Origin: Pseudothauera lacus
GTDB taxonomy: Bacteria; Pseudomonadota; Gammaproteobacteria; Burkholderiales; Rhodocyclaceae
Assembly: GCF_003034845.1 (NCBI RefSeq)
Contig: NZ_PZKC01000002.1
Location: forward strand, 186,001-250,000
Length of the DNA: 64,000 nt
Direction of reading: 5' to 3'
Positions 1 to 7,567 of this stretch are shown piece by piece. The notes beneath the pieces were generated by a model. The model searched no databases. It had not been told where the DNA came from and worked only from the letters and a program-made list of their open reading frames with translations. Positions within the stretch are counted from its first letter, which is position 1. The number at the start of each line of letters is the position of its first letter. The translations under genes were made by a program, and so were the position numbers.

Positions 1-943
1 GCTCGGCGCGCAGGACCAGGGCCGCTTCCTGGGCGAGCAGGGACTCGGCCTGCGCGCTGGCGCTGCGAGCCTGGAGATGGGTACCGATGCCGCTGGCAAG
101 CAGGATCGCGCCGGCCACCAGGGCGGCGGCGCTAGCCCATGGTAGAAGTTGCTCGGCGTGTGCGAGCAGGCGCGGCACAAACAAGGAGGTGCTGTCGCTG
201 ACGCGTGCCGCTGCCGCCATCGTTGGCAGTGCGGAGAGCAGCTTGCCGGTGTCCGAGCTGAGCGCGTGCAGCGCTGCGAGGTGGGCGCGAGCCCCCGCGC
301 TCAGCGCAAAGCTCGCAACCAGCGCGGCCTCGGCGCTCTCGTCGCGGCAGAGGGTACTTAACCACAGAGTCTCGGGGATCTCCCCGGAGGTGTGCATCGC
401 ATCGCTGACGTGGCGCCCCAGTGCGGCTGCGGCGGCCTGGAGATCCTCCGCGCTTTCGCTGTAGGCCCGCGTCTCCGCATGGATGATCGAGTCGCGCCCG
501 CAGTGCACATAGCGAAAAAGGAGACCGTGACGAATGGCCACCGCCTGCTTTTCGCTGCCCAGGCGGCGCATCACCGCCAGCAGGGGGAGAACCAGACAGT
601 GATCGGGCTGGCGCTCACTCCAGGCCAGCAGCCGTTGCCACTCGTTCATTGGCACCGCCGTATACAAGGCCTTGAAGCCGCGCCCGAGGGCTAGGCGGTG
701 GCACAGCACGACCTTGTTCTCGCCGTCCACAATACCTTCGGTGCGCAGGCGCTTCTCGATCAGGGCTTCGGCTGCGGCGGGCTGCCCCTCCAGGGCCAGG
801 GCGCCACTATGCGCTGCGCCAAAATCACTGATCACGACAGCTGGCGCAGCGGGCTCAGGAAATGCGCCGAGTTCGCGCAAGGCCCCGCCGTCGAGCATCA
901 GCCAGCGGTTGTCGAGGTGGAATACGGGCAGGGCGGTCTTCAT
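1..943 (-). CDS. Pilus-platform-like membrane protein (PilM/GspL-like), partial at window start
   Basis: The gene starts with ATG at 943 and runs off the left edge, so only about 314 residues are visible and the C-terminus is missing. The first 250 or so residues look soluble. A hydrophobic segment follows (LLPWASAAALVAGAILLASG, near residues 270-290), and then an Ala/Gln-rich stretch that should lie in the periplasm. A cytoplasmic domain, one membrane span and a periplasmic domain is the layout of GspL or of PilM-PilN-type pilus platform subunits. The start overlaps the stop of the upstream gene by 4 bases (ATGA), and two prepilin genes lie further upstream in the same direction, which supports a pilus role. 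No diagnostic motif was found, so the family is inferred from layout and context. Confidence 0.5.
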   Translation of the reverse strand, partial: MKTALPVFHLDNRWLMLDGGALRELGAFPEPAAPAVVISDFGAAHSGALALEGQPAAAEALIEKRLRTEGIVDGENKVVLCHRLALGRGFKALYTAVPMNEWQRLLAWSERQPDHCLVLPLLAVMRRLGSEKQAVAIRHGLLFRYVHCGRDSIIHAETRAYSESAEDLQAAAAALGRHVSDAMHTSGEIPETLWLSTLCRDESAEAALVASFALSAGARAHLAALHALSSDTGKLLSALPTMAAAARVSDSTSLFVPRLLAHAEQLLPWASAAALVAGAILLASGIGTHLQARSASAQAESLLAQEAALVLRAE

Positions 944-1461
944 TGTGGCTCTCCTGCGCGGAACAGCACGGTGCCGCGCAGCGACATGCGCAGTGGGTTG
1001 GCGCCGCTCTCCGGAGCGTGGAACAGGCCTTCGTCGAAGCGCGTCACCGACAGTTCGAAGGCTTCCGCGACGAACAGGCGTCCGCGCCCCTGGCTGGTGC
1101 CGAGCAGTACCTCGTTGGCATCCTCGCGTGGCAGGCTCTGGTCGCGGATCGCCATCCGCCGCTCGGCCCAGTGCGCCGGGGTGAGGCCCAGCGACTGCAT
1201 GCGGATGCGCAGTGCGGAACCTGTCTCGGCCAGCATCACCTGGCGCTCTGCCAGTTGCAGACGGTCCTGCGCCTGGGCCAGGGCGGCCTCGGCTTCGATG
1301 TGGGCGCGCTCGGCATGCTGGGCACGGTTGCGGCCGTCCGCAAAGGTCAGCAGTCCGCCGCCCAGCACCAGTGCGGCCAACGCGCAGCCGGCCAGGCGGG
1401 TACGGCGCCGGACGGCCAGCCCGGCGGAACTCGGCAGCGGTGAAGTATCGGCGGGCATCAT
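940..1461 (-). CDS. Small bitopic membrane protein of the pilus operon (PilN/PilO/GspM-like)
   Basis: This 173-residue protein has a short basic N-terminus and one membrane segment near residues 25-42 (LAGCALAALVLGGGLLTFAD). An Ala/Glu/Gln-rich stretch follows (about 45-85, likely coiled coil), then a small C-terminal domain. That build is typical of the inner-membrane alignment proteins of type IV pilus and type II secretion systems (PilN, PilO, GspM). Its ATG overlaps the TAA of the upstream prepilin by one base, and its stop overlaps the next gene, so translation is probably coupled. A second in-frame ATG lies at 1458. The family is inferred from topology and neighbours, not from a signature motif. 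Confidence 0.5.
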   Translation of the reverse strand: MMPADTSPLPSSAGLAVRRRTRLAGCALAALVLGGGLLTFADGRNRAQHAERAHIEAEAALAQAQDRLQLAERQVMLAETGSALRIRMQSLGLTPAHWAERRMAIRDQSLPREDANEVLLGTSQGRGRLFVAEAFELSVTRFDEGLFHAPESGANPLRMSLRGTVLFRAGEPQ

Positions 1462-2324
1462 TACTGGTCCATCACCCAGTGCGCGGTCAGCAATTGCACG
1501 CGATCCTCATCGCGGTTGCGCCCGCTGCCCGTCCCGGTGGCGTTGGCGGCGGCCTCGGCCTGGGCGTAGGTGTTGTTGCCCAGCCATTCCGAGCCAGGGC
1601 GCTGGCGAGTGTTCTCGGCGTCGTTGCCGGCGCTGTTCTGCTGACGGAAGCGACCTTCGAGTGCGTCGGGCTTGCCGTCGATGAGCTGGTCGAGATAGCG
1701 TGCCAGGTCCGGAGTCAGGCCGCGCAGTACCAGCACGTTGCCAGCACCGGAGATGGTTCCCGGCGGATTCCACTGGAAGCACACCTGCAGTTCCACCGCG
1801 TTGCCGTTGCTGTCCTGGTAAAGGTAGCGGTCTTCACGCCCCTCGCCGCGGCCGGGGGGCATGCGGACCCCGATGCGCTGCATCAATGCACGCAGGTTCT
1901 GTTGAGAGAGAGCGGGATCACCGGCGCCCACGGTGCTGAGGGCATAACCCTGGCCGTTGCAGATACGCAGGCCGGTATTGGCGAAGCTCTCCGGGATGCC
2001 CGGCAGGGCGCCGTCGAGGTTGCCGCCAGCGCCGGTGGTGGCACCACCGATGGTGGCCGCCCCTCCGTTCACCATGTAGGTGGGCGAGGTCTGTACATCA
2101 CCCAGCACCACGCCAGCGCGTTGAAAATGCTCGTCGTATGCCTTCTTCCAGCCCATGGCGAACTTGTTGGCGACCTTCTGGTACTCGGCGTTGCGCTGGA
2201 CATCCTTGCCGATTGCCACCGCACCCAGGATCAAGCCGATGATGACCAGCACGATGGCCATTTCGATGAGGGTGAAGCCCCCTTGCGTGCGGCCCGTGCG
2301 ACGGATGGACGTGTTCATGCTCAT
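1461..2324 (-). CDS. Type IV prepilin-like protein (second of two paralogues)
   Basis: This 287-residue protein carries a class III prepilin signal: a short basic leader ending in GG, then FTLIEMAIVLVIIGLILG. A prepilin peptidase should cut after Gly16, leaving an N-methylated Phe1 and the conserved Glu5 in the hydrophobic helix. After the helix comes a globular domain with the segments RMPPGRGEGREDRYLYQDSN and ELQVCFQWNPPGTISG. Both are nearly repeated in the paralogue encoded just upstream (2345-3148). The protein is longer than a classical PilA (about 150 residues), so it may be a minor pilin or belong to a type IVb-like pilus. It is separated from the upstream prepilin by 20 bases and is probably in the same operon. 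Confidence 0.8.
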   Translation of the reverse strand: MSMNTSIRRTGRTQGGFTLIEMAIVLVIIGLILGAVAIGKDVQRNAEYQKVANKFAMGWKKAYDEHFQRAGVVLGDVQTSPTYMVNGGAATIGGATTGAGGNLDGALPGIPESFANTGLRICNGQGYALSTVGAGDPALSQQNLRALMQRIGVRMPPGRGEGREDRYLYQDSNGNAVELQVCFQWNPPGTISGAGNVLVLRGLTPDLARYLDQLIDGKPDALEGRFRQQNSAGNDAENTRQRPGSEWLGNNTYAQAEAAANATGTGSGRNRDEDRVQLLTAHWVMDQ

Positions 2325-2344
2325 GCTCCTGTGCTGAATCCCGC

Positions 2345-3148
2345 TTACTGATTCATCTTGTAGTGGGCGACGACGGTGACGATCTGGTCCTCGTCGCGGT
2401 TACGCGCATTGACCGGATTCCCGCTGGGGTCGATGCCGGTAAAGCCCGCTTCCATGGTGTTGTTGAAGGCCCACTGCGCGCTCGGGGTGCCACTGGTGGC
2501 GCATGCCGCGCCTTCGCGGCGGAACTGGCCTTCGCATTCGTCGGCCTGGCCGTCGATCATCTGGTCGAGTGTGCGTGCCAGGTCGGGAGTCAGGCCGGCG
2601 ATGACCATCACGTTGCCGGAGCCCGATGCCGTCCCGGGGTTGTTCCACTGAAAGCACACCTGGAGTTCCTGCGGATTGCCGTTGCTGTCGAGATAGACGT
2701 AGCGGTCTTCGGAGCCCTCGGCGCGTCCTGGCGGCATGCGCACGCCGGCGCGCTGCATGATGCCGCGCAGGTCGAACTCACCGCCGCCGCCCGTAGTCTC
2801 CTGCGCGCCGCGAGCGATGCGCGCGGATCCACCGCGGCAGATCGCTGCAGGGGCGGTTGCCGTGGTCATGTCGCCACCAGAGGCCGTAGCATAGTTGGCG
2901 CCGTTGACCATCAGCTGCGGCGCGGTCTGGTTATCACCCGGCGCTACCCCGGTGCGCTGGACGTGGGTGTTGTAGGCCACTACCCACTGATCAATGAACT
3001 TCTGCTTGATCTTGGCGTACTCTGCATTGCGCTGGACGTCCTTGCCGATCATCACTGCGCCCAGGATCAGGCCGATGATCACCAGCACAACCGCCATTTC
3101 CACCAAAGTGAAGCCGCCCTGCGATGCCCTGTTCGACTGTCTGTTCAT
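2345..3148 (-). CDS. Type IV prepilin-like protein (first of two paralogues)
   Basis: This 267-residue protein has a prepilin leader (MNRQSNRASQGG) followed by FTLVEMAVVLVIIGLILGAV. Cleavage is expected after Gly12, with Glu5 of the mature chain conserved. The globular part shares RMPPGRAEGSEDRYVYLDSN, ELQVCFQWNNPGTASGSGNV and GLTPDLARTLDQMIDGQ with the next gene, so the two arose by tandem duplication. Several cysteines (in ICRGG, QVCFQ, DECEG and ACATS) could form disulfides in the periplasm. It is the first gene of the visible leftward operon, and its promoter should lie in 3149-3400. It could be a major or a minor pilin; the sequence alone does not decide. Confidence 0.8.
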   Translation of the reverse strand: MNRQSNRASQGGFTLVEMAVVLVIIGLILGAVMIGKDVQRNAEYAKIKQKFIDQWVVAYNTHVQRTGVAPGDNQTAPQLMVNGANYATASGGDMTTATAPAAICRGGSARIARGAQETTGGGGEFDLRGIMQRAGVRMPPGRAEGSEDRYVYLDSNGNPQELQVCFQWNNPGTASGSGNVMVIAGLTPDLARTLDQMIDGQADECEGQFRREGAACATSGTPSAQWAFNNTMEAGFTGIDPSGNPVNARNRDEDQIVTVVAHYKMNQ

Positions 3149-3449
3149 CTGTTCTCACCTTCTGAATGGTTCATGCCGTCAGCCCGGCGAGTCGCCGCAC
3201 GAGCTACTCTGTCCGTAGTTGTGCCGACGATATCCAGCGATCGTGAGAGAAACGTGAGAGAAAGGCGTGGCGGCGGGGGGCACAACAGGCTTGGTGCGAC
3301 TTTTTTCACATCGACGGGTAATTCGTCCGTAACTCGTCCTGCCCGCCTTGCAGCCATGACCTTCGCGGCATAGACGGCTATCATCCGTTGTGCGGGACAC
3401 TTGCCGGTTTGGCAGGGTGTTGGACCGCCCCAGACATTCAGGAACAGAG
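3149..3449. other. Intergenic region between divergent pilin and phosphoribosyltransferase genes
   Basis: About 300 bases without a gene separate the leftward prepilin operon from the rightward phosphoribosyltransferase gene. A tandem GTGAGAGAAA direct repeat lies around 3242-3261. No convincing sigma70 or sigma54 element could be assigned for either direction. Extending the phosphoribosyltransferase upstream to 3390 would add 20 residues with no family similarity, so this stretch is treated as noncoding. Confidence 0.5.
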
Positions 3450-4007
3450 ATGGTGGTAGATCTGCAGGAAATCATCCGTACCCGTGAAGAGGCCGACTGC
3501 CTCGCCGACGCCGCCGCCGTCGAGGCCGCGCTGGGGCGCATGGCAGCCGACATCAGCGCCCGCCTGCGCGACAGCAACCCGCTGGTGTATACGGTGATGA
3601 ATGGCGGCCTGATCCTTGCCGGGCAGCTCATTCCGCGGCTCGACTTCCCGCTCGAAACCGCCTACCTGCACGCCACCCGCTATGGCCTCGCCACCCGCGG
3701 CACGCTGCTCGACTGGCGGGTGCGCCCCACCCAGGACCTGCGCAACCGCAGCGTGCTGGTGCTCGACGACATCCTTGACGAAGGCCACACCCTGGCCGCC
3801 ATCATCGAGCACCTGCGTGAAGAGGGCGCGCGCGAGGTGCTCTCCGCGGTGCTGGTGCACAAGCTCCACGAGCGCAAGGCCTATCCCGGCATGCGCGCCG
3901 ATTTCACCGGCCTCGACATCGCCGACCGCTTCCTGTTCGGTTGCGGCATGGACTACAAGGGCTACTGGCGCAACGCGCCCGGCATCTATGCCGTCAAGGG
4001 CCTGTAA
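3450..4007 (+). CDS. hpt: Hypoxanthine/guanine phosphoribosyltransferase
   Basis: This 185-residue cytoplasmic enzyme should transfer phosphoribose from PRPP to hypoxanthine or guanine in purine salvage. The PRPP-binding loop is clear at residues 102-114 (VLVLDDILDEGHT: two acidic residues, then a small-residue loop). VMNGG near residues 49-53 corresponds to the flexible N-terminal loop of the family. ATG at 3450 was chosen because it follows a purine-rich GGAACAGAG stretch and gives the usual family length. The next gene (DUF1840) begins 18 bases after the stop, so the two are probably cotranscribed. Whether hypoxanthine or guanine is preferred cannot be told from the sequence. Confidence 0.85.
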   Translation: MVVDLQEIIRTREEADCLADAAAVEAALGRMAADISARLRDSNPLVYTVMNGGLILAGQLIPRLDFPLETAYLHATRYGLATRGTLLDWRVRPTQDLRNRSVLVLDDILDEGHTLAAIIEHLREEGAREVLSAVLVHKLHERKAYPGMRADFTGLDIADRFLFGCGMDYKGYWRNAPGIYAVKGL

Positions 4008-4025
4008 ACAGGGAGGGCAGAGAGC

Positions 4026-4364
4026 ATGCTGGTCGTATTCAAATCCGCCGCCGCCGCCGACGTGATCATGTTCGGCGAGGTGGCGAAGAAACTCATCGCT
4101 GCGATGGGCAAGGACCCCGCGGACGCCAAGGGCATCGTCACCGTCGAGCAGCTCCCCGAAGCGGCCGCCCGCCTGCGCGTGCTGATCGAGGAAGAAAAGG
4201 CCCGCGCCGCTGCCCAGGCCGTCGCCGAGGATGACGAGGCCGCCCGCGAGGCCGGACACACCGGGATGGCTGCGCCGGTCAACCTCGCCCAGCGCGCCTG
4301 GCCGCTGCTGGAGATGCTCGACTACTCGATCAAGGAAGAAGTGCCGGTGGTCTGGGGCGTCTGA
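4026..4364 (+). CDS. DUF1840 family protein
   Basis: This 112-residue protein begins MLVVFKSAAAADVIMFGEVA and ends with a conserved block around LAQRAWPLLEMLDYSIKEE. Both resemble the DUF1840 family of small cytoplasmic proteins found mainly in beta- and gammaproteobacteria. The middle (about residues 55-75) is rich in Ala and Glu and is probably a flexible helix. The function is not known. It follows the phosphoribosyltransferase by 18 bases in the same direction and converges with the maleylacetoacetate isomerase gene 10 bases further on. Confidence 0.8.
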   Translation: MLVVFKSAAAADVIMFGEVAKKLIAAMGKDPADAKGIVTVEQLPEAAARLRVLIEEEKARAAAQAVAEDDEAAREAGHTGMAAPVNLAQRAWPLLEMLDYSIKEEVPVVWGV

Positions 4365-4373
4365 GCCCGCTCC

Positions 4374-5018
4374 TCACTCGGCGTCCGGCTGGTTTGCCGG
4401 CGCCGCCAGGCGGAAGGCCTCCAGCGCCTCGCAGGCCTCGGCGATGCGCAGCACCGTGGGGATGTGCGCGGTGTTGCACTTGAAGCGCTGCGCGTTGAAG
4501 ACCTGCGGCACCAGGCAGATATCGGCCAGGGTGGGCGTGTCGCCAAAGCAGAAGCGTCCGCTGCGCGGCGCTTGGGCCAGCATGGCCTCCACCGCGGCGA
4601 GGCCTTCTTCCACCCAGTGGCGGTACCAGGCGGTTTTCTGCTCCTCGCTGGCGCCCAGTTCGCGGCTCAGGTACTGCAGCACGCGCAGGTTGTTGATCGG
4701 GTGGATGTCGCAGGCGATGGCCTGGGCCAGCGCGCGGATGCGCGCGCGCCCGAGCGCATCGCCCGGCAGCAGGGGCGGCTGCGGGTGGGTTTCGTCGAGG
4801 TACTCGATGATCGCCAGCGACTGGGTGAGCACCGCGCCGCCGTCTTCCAGCGCCGGCACCAGCCCGGCCGGGTTGAGCGCCAGGTAGTCCGCCTGGCGCT
4901 GTTCGCCGCCGTTGCGCAGCAGATGCACCGGCACCGCCTCATAGGGCAGGCCCTTCAGGTTGAGGGCGATGCGCACCCGGTAGGCGGCGGAAGAGCGGAA
5001 GTAGGTGTAGAGCTTCAT
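4374..5018 (-). CDS. maiA: Maleylacetoacetate/maleylpyruvate isomerase (zeta-class GST)
   Basis: This 214-residue glutathione-dependent isomerase converts maleylacetoacetate to the fumaryl isomer (or maleylpyruvate in the gentisate route). The N-terminal thioredoxin-like domain carries the zeta-class signature SSAAYRVRIALN near residues 8-19, with the catalytic Ser and Arg. The C-terminal domain is helical. ATG at 5018 gives the standard MKLYTYFRSS start; an upstream in-frame start at 5054 would add 12 unrelated residues. It lies in the same direction as an FAH-family hydrolase (5288-6304), the usual next enzyme of homogentisate- or gentisate-type pathways, but a repeat-containing spacer separates them, so it may have its own promoter. 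Confidence 0.88.
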   Translation of the reverse strand: MKLYTYFRSSAAYRVRIALNLKGLPYEAVPVHLLRNGGEQRQADYLALNPAGLVPALEDGGAVLTQSLAIIEYLDETHPQPPLLPGDALGRARIRALAQAIACDIHPINNLRVLQYLSRELGASEEQKTAWYRHWVEEGLAAVEAMLAQAPRSGRFCFGDTPTLADICLVPQVFNAQRFKCNTAHIPTVLRIAEACEALEAFRLAAPANQPDAE

Positions 5019-5140
5019 GGTTTCATCATCCGGATTACGCAGGTCTTCCAACACTGCCCGGGCTTCGACAAGCTATCAAGAAACAGCTTTCTAAGTCATC
5101 GCCTGAAACGGGCGCAGAGTCCAAATCCGTTCGGGCTGAG

Positions 5141-5270
5141 CCTGTCGAAGCCCGCTCAAAGGCACCGCCATCAAGTGCCCTTCGACAGGGGCGAACGGTT
5201 GTGGTTGTTTCAAAGACTCGCCTTGCCACGCCCACCGCGGGGCTTACTTCGCTCAGCCCGAACGGTGTTG
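5141..5270. repeat. Interspersed repeat, left copy flanking the catabolic block
   Basis: This segment contains CTGTCGAAGCCCG, CATCAAGTGCCCTTCGACAG and GGGGCTTACTTCGCTCAGC. The same elements occur in the same order and spacing at 9374-9505, so the two copies are direct repeats on either side of the FAH-VOC-DUF2783-monooxygenase genes. The TTCGACAGGCTCAGCCCGAACGG core belongs to an abundant REP-like family in this group of bacteria; shorter members occur at 42463-42525 and near 51111-51146. Confidence 0.75.
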
Positions 5271-5287
5271 GCTGCTGTACGGTCTGT

Positions 5288-6304
5288 TCAGCGCGCCAGT
5301 GGCGCCACCTTCTGCTCGATGGCGCCGAAGATGCTCTGCCCGCGCTCGTCGCGCATGTCGATCTTCACCCGGTCGCCGAAGCGCATGAAGGGGGTGGCCG
5401 GCTTGCCGCCCTCGATGGTCTCGTACATGCGCACCTCGGCCAGGCAGCAGTAACCCACCCCGCCGTTGGCGATGCTGGAGCCGTACAGCCCGCCCTGCTT
5501 GTTGGAGACGGTGCCCGAGCCGATGATGGAGCCGGCTTCCAGTTCGCGCGTCTTCGCCACATGGGCGACCAACTGCGGGAAGGAGAAGGTCATGTCCACG
5601 CCGGCATCGGGCTTGCCGAAGGGCTGGCCGTTGAGTTCGACTTCCAGCGCGCGGTGCAGCTTGCCGTCGCGCCAGGCCGCGCCCAGCTCGTCCGGGGTTA
5701 CCGCCACCGGGCTGAAGGCCGAGGCCGGCTTGGACTGGAAGAAGCCGAAGCCCTTGGCGAGCTCGGCCGGGATCAGGTTACGCAAGGACACGTCATTGAC
5801 CAGCATCAGCAGGCGGATCGCGCCGGCGCATTGTTCCGGCGTGGCGCTCATCGGTACGTCGCCGGTGACCACTGCCACCTCGGCCTCGAAGTCGATGCCC
5901 CAGTCCTCGCTGGCGGCGACGATGTCGTCGCGCGGGCCGACGAAGCTGTCCGAGCCGCCCTGGTACATCAGCGGGTCGGTGTGGAATTCCGGCGGCAGCT
6001 CGGCGCCACGCGCGCGGCGCACCAGCTCCACATGGTTGATGTAGGCCGAGCCGTCCGCCCACTGGTAGGCACGCGGCAGCGGCGAATGGCACATCGCCGG
6101 GTCGAAGGGCATGGCGTGGCGGGCGTGTCCGCCGTTGAGCATGTCGTAGACCAGCTCCAGCTGCGGGGCGACGTCGTCCCAGTCATCCAGCGCGGCCTGC
6201 AGCGTGCGCGCGATGCCGGCCACGGCCTGGCAGCGGCTGAGATCGCGGCTGACCACGACCAGCGTACCGTCGCGGCCGCCGTGCTTGATGGTGGCGAGTT
6301 TCAC
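5288..6304 (-). CDS. Fumarylacetoacetate hydrolase family protein
   Basis: This 338-residue protein belongs to the FAH superfamily of metal-dependent hydrolases, which cut C-C bonds in fumarylacetoacetate, fumarylpyruvate or acylpyruvates. Typical segments include GIDFEAEVAVVTGDVP (acidic metal ligands), VNDVSLRNLIPAELAKGFGF, LEVELNGQPFGKPDAG and SIIGSGTVSN. The start is GTG at 6304, preceded by a good AAGGAGA site and giving MKLATIKHGG. Further upstream the frame runs through the 6354-6598 inverted repeat and is not coding. With the isomerase at 4374-5018 it would finish a homogentisate- or gentisate-like pathway. The exact substrate is not defined. Confidence 0.87.
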   Translation of the reverse strand: MKLATIKHGGRDGTLVVVSRDLSRCQAVAGIARTLQAALDDWDDVAPQLELVYDMLNGGHARHAMPFDPAMCHSPLPRAYQWADGSAYINHVELVRRARGAELPPEFHTDPLMYQGGSDSFVGPRDDIVAASEDWGIDFEAEVAVVTGDVPMSATPEQCAGAIRLLMLVNDVSLRNLIPAELAKGFGFFQSKPASAFSPVAVTPDELGAAWRDGKLHRALEVELNGQPFGKPDAGVDMTFSFPQLVAHVAKTRELEAGSIIGSGTVSNKQGGLYGSSIANGGVGYCCLAEVRMYETIEGGKPATPFMRFGDRVKIDMRDERGQSIFGAIEQKVAPLAR

Positions 6305-6353
6305 GGGTGGGGTCTCCTTGTTGGGGGCGTGTGTGGGGGGGGGGGTGCTGATC

Positions 6354-6598
6354 CGCTCCCTCCCCTTCAAGGGGGCGTAGGCGGGGTTTCGCGGAGCTTC
6401 GCTCTGCGCCGCCGGAGCGGCGGAGCAAAGCGGAGACTCCTGGGCCGGGGATGGGTTTGTACAAGCGTATTTAGAAACCCATCCCCCTCCTGTCTGGAGG
6501 GCTGGCTTTGCACAGCCAGCCCGCTCCGGCGGCGCGAAGCAGTGCTTCACGAAACCCCGCCTACGCCCCCCTTGAAGGGGAGGGAGCGAACCAGCGTC
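6354..6598. repeat. Long imperfect palindrome (about 245 bp), MITE-like
   Basis: The ends are inverted copies: CGCTCCCTCCCCTTCAAGGG at the left and CCCTTGAAGGGGAGGGAGCG at the right. The arms continue inward through GGCGTAGGCGGGGTTTCG and its complement. A second inner pair (GCCGCCGGAGCGG with CCGCTCCGGCGGC) and a central pair (GATGGGTTT with AAACCCATC) make almost the whole element foldable. No reading frame in it looks real. A shorter relative lies at 7211-7310. It fills most of the gene-free 6305-6637 interval and may act as a transcription terminator or a nonautonomous mobile repeat. Confidence 0.75.
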
Positions 6599-6637
6599 CG
6601 TCGCCCGGATGCAGCGTAGCGTAATCCGGGACGGCGC

Positions 6638-7183
6638 TCAGTTGAACATCGTCTTGTACCTGCCGTCGTGCATCCACGCCGCGTGCTTGGGTGCCTTCTT
6701 CGTCCTGGCCCACTCTTCCAGCATCTCCCACTTCACCTTGTCGAGCGCGTCCAGCATGCCCGGGCGCAGGGTGTTGGCGGCCAGTTCCAGGCGGTGGCCG
6801 TTGGGGTCGAAGAAGTAGATGGACTGGAACAGCGCGTGGTCGGTGGGGCCGACCACCTCGATGCCTTCGGCCTCCAGGCGGGCCTTGGTGGCGAGCAGTA
6901 CCTCCATCGATTCGACTTCCAGCGCCAGGTGCTGGGTCCACGCCGGAGTGTTCTCGTCGCGGCCCATCGGCGCGCGGGTCGGCAGTTCGAAAAAGGCGAG
7001 GATGTTGCCGCCGCCTGCGTCGAGGAAGATGTGCATGTAGGGGTCCGGCTCGCCGGTGGACGGCACGGCGTCTTCTGCGATTGACAGCACCAGCTTCATG
7101 TCCAGGTGCTTTTCGTACCAGCGCGCGGTTTCCAGCGCGTCCTTGCAGCGGTAGGCGACGTGGTGGATCTTGTTGACCAGCAT
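6638..7183 (-). CDS. VOC superfamily protein (glyoxalase/extradiol-dioxygenase fold)
   Basis: This 181-residue protein is a single vicinal-oxygen-chelate module. The N-terminal KIHHVAYRC supplies a His in the first beta strand, HLALEVESMEVL a second His, and NGHRLELAANT the acidic metal ligand, which is the H/H/E pattern of glyoxalases, small dioxygenases and related lyases. A helical tail of about 45 residues ends in HDGRYKTMFN. It lies between the FAH-family hydrolase and DUF2783/monooxygenase genes in the same direction, so it may be the ring-opening or an intermediate-processing enzyme of that pathway. The reaction is an inference. Confidence 0.8.
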   Translation of the reverse strand: MLVNKIHHVAYRCKDALETARWYEKHLDMKLVLSIAEDAVPSTGEPDPYMHIFLDAGGGNILAFFELPTRAPMGRDENTPAWTQHLALEVESMEVLLATKARLEAEGIEVVGPTDHALFQSIYFFDPNGHRLELAANTLRPGMLDALDKVKWEMLEEWARTKKAPKHAAWMHDGRYKTMFN

Positions 7184-7210
7184 GGGGTTACCTCCGGGTG
7201 TTCGTGGTGC

Positions 7211-7310
7211 GCCCCTCCCCCTTCAAGGTGGAGGACAGGAGGGGGATGGGTTTCGTTGTGCCGTGGCAACCCATCCCCACCCCAGCCCTCCCCTTGAAGG
7301 GGAGGGGGCT
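7211..7310. repeat. Short inverted repeat related to the 6354-6598 palindrome
   Basis: CCCTCCCCCTTCAAGG at the left is matched by CCTTGAAGGGGAGGGGG at the right, and GGGGATGGGTTTCG by AACCCATCCCC in the middle. The outer CCCCTTCAAGG ends and the inner GATGGGTTT/AAACCCATC pair are shared with the larger palindrome at 6354-6598. It occupies most of the gap between the VOC and DUF2783 genes. Confidence 0.7.
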
Positions 7311-7328
7311 TCTTTTGGCGATACTGCG

Positions 7329-7553
7329 TCAGACGCCTCCACGCGCGATCCGCATCGCCTCGCGCAGCACCGCGATGTCGCCGATGTGGTTGGCGAGCAG
7401 CAGGATCAGGCGGGCGTTGACCTGCGCGCTCTGCTCGTCGGTCAGCTCGCGGTGGGTGTCGATCAGCAGTTCGTAGAAGTCGTCGCCCGGGCTGAAGGTG
7501 CGGAAGTAATGCGTGCCCGGCTCGAAGAAGTTGGGTTGGGTGTTGAGTGCCAT
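7329..7553 (-). CDS. DUF2783 family small protein
   Basis: This 74-residue protein (MALNTQPNFFEPGTHYFRTF at the start, then DDFYELLIDTHRELTDEQSA) matches the DUF2783 family. Members are usually encoded directly beside a flavin monooxygenase of aromatic catabolism, as here: the FAD monooxygenase gene ends 15 bases upstream. It is predicted cytoplasmic and mostly helical. A role as partner or stabiliser of the hydroxylase is only suggested by this conserved neighbourhood. Confidence 0.8.
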   Translation of the reverse strand: MALNTQPNFFEPGTHYFRTFSPGDDFYELLIDTHRELTDEQSAQVNARLILLLANHIGDIAVLREAMRIARGGV

Positions 7554-7567
7554 GGATGCGGGCTCCT

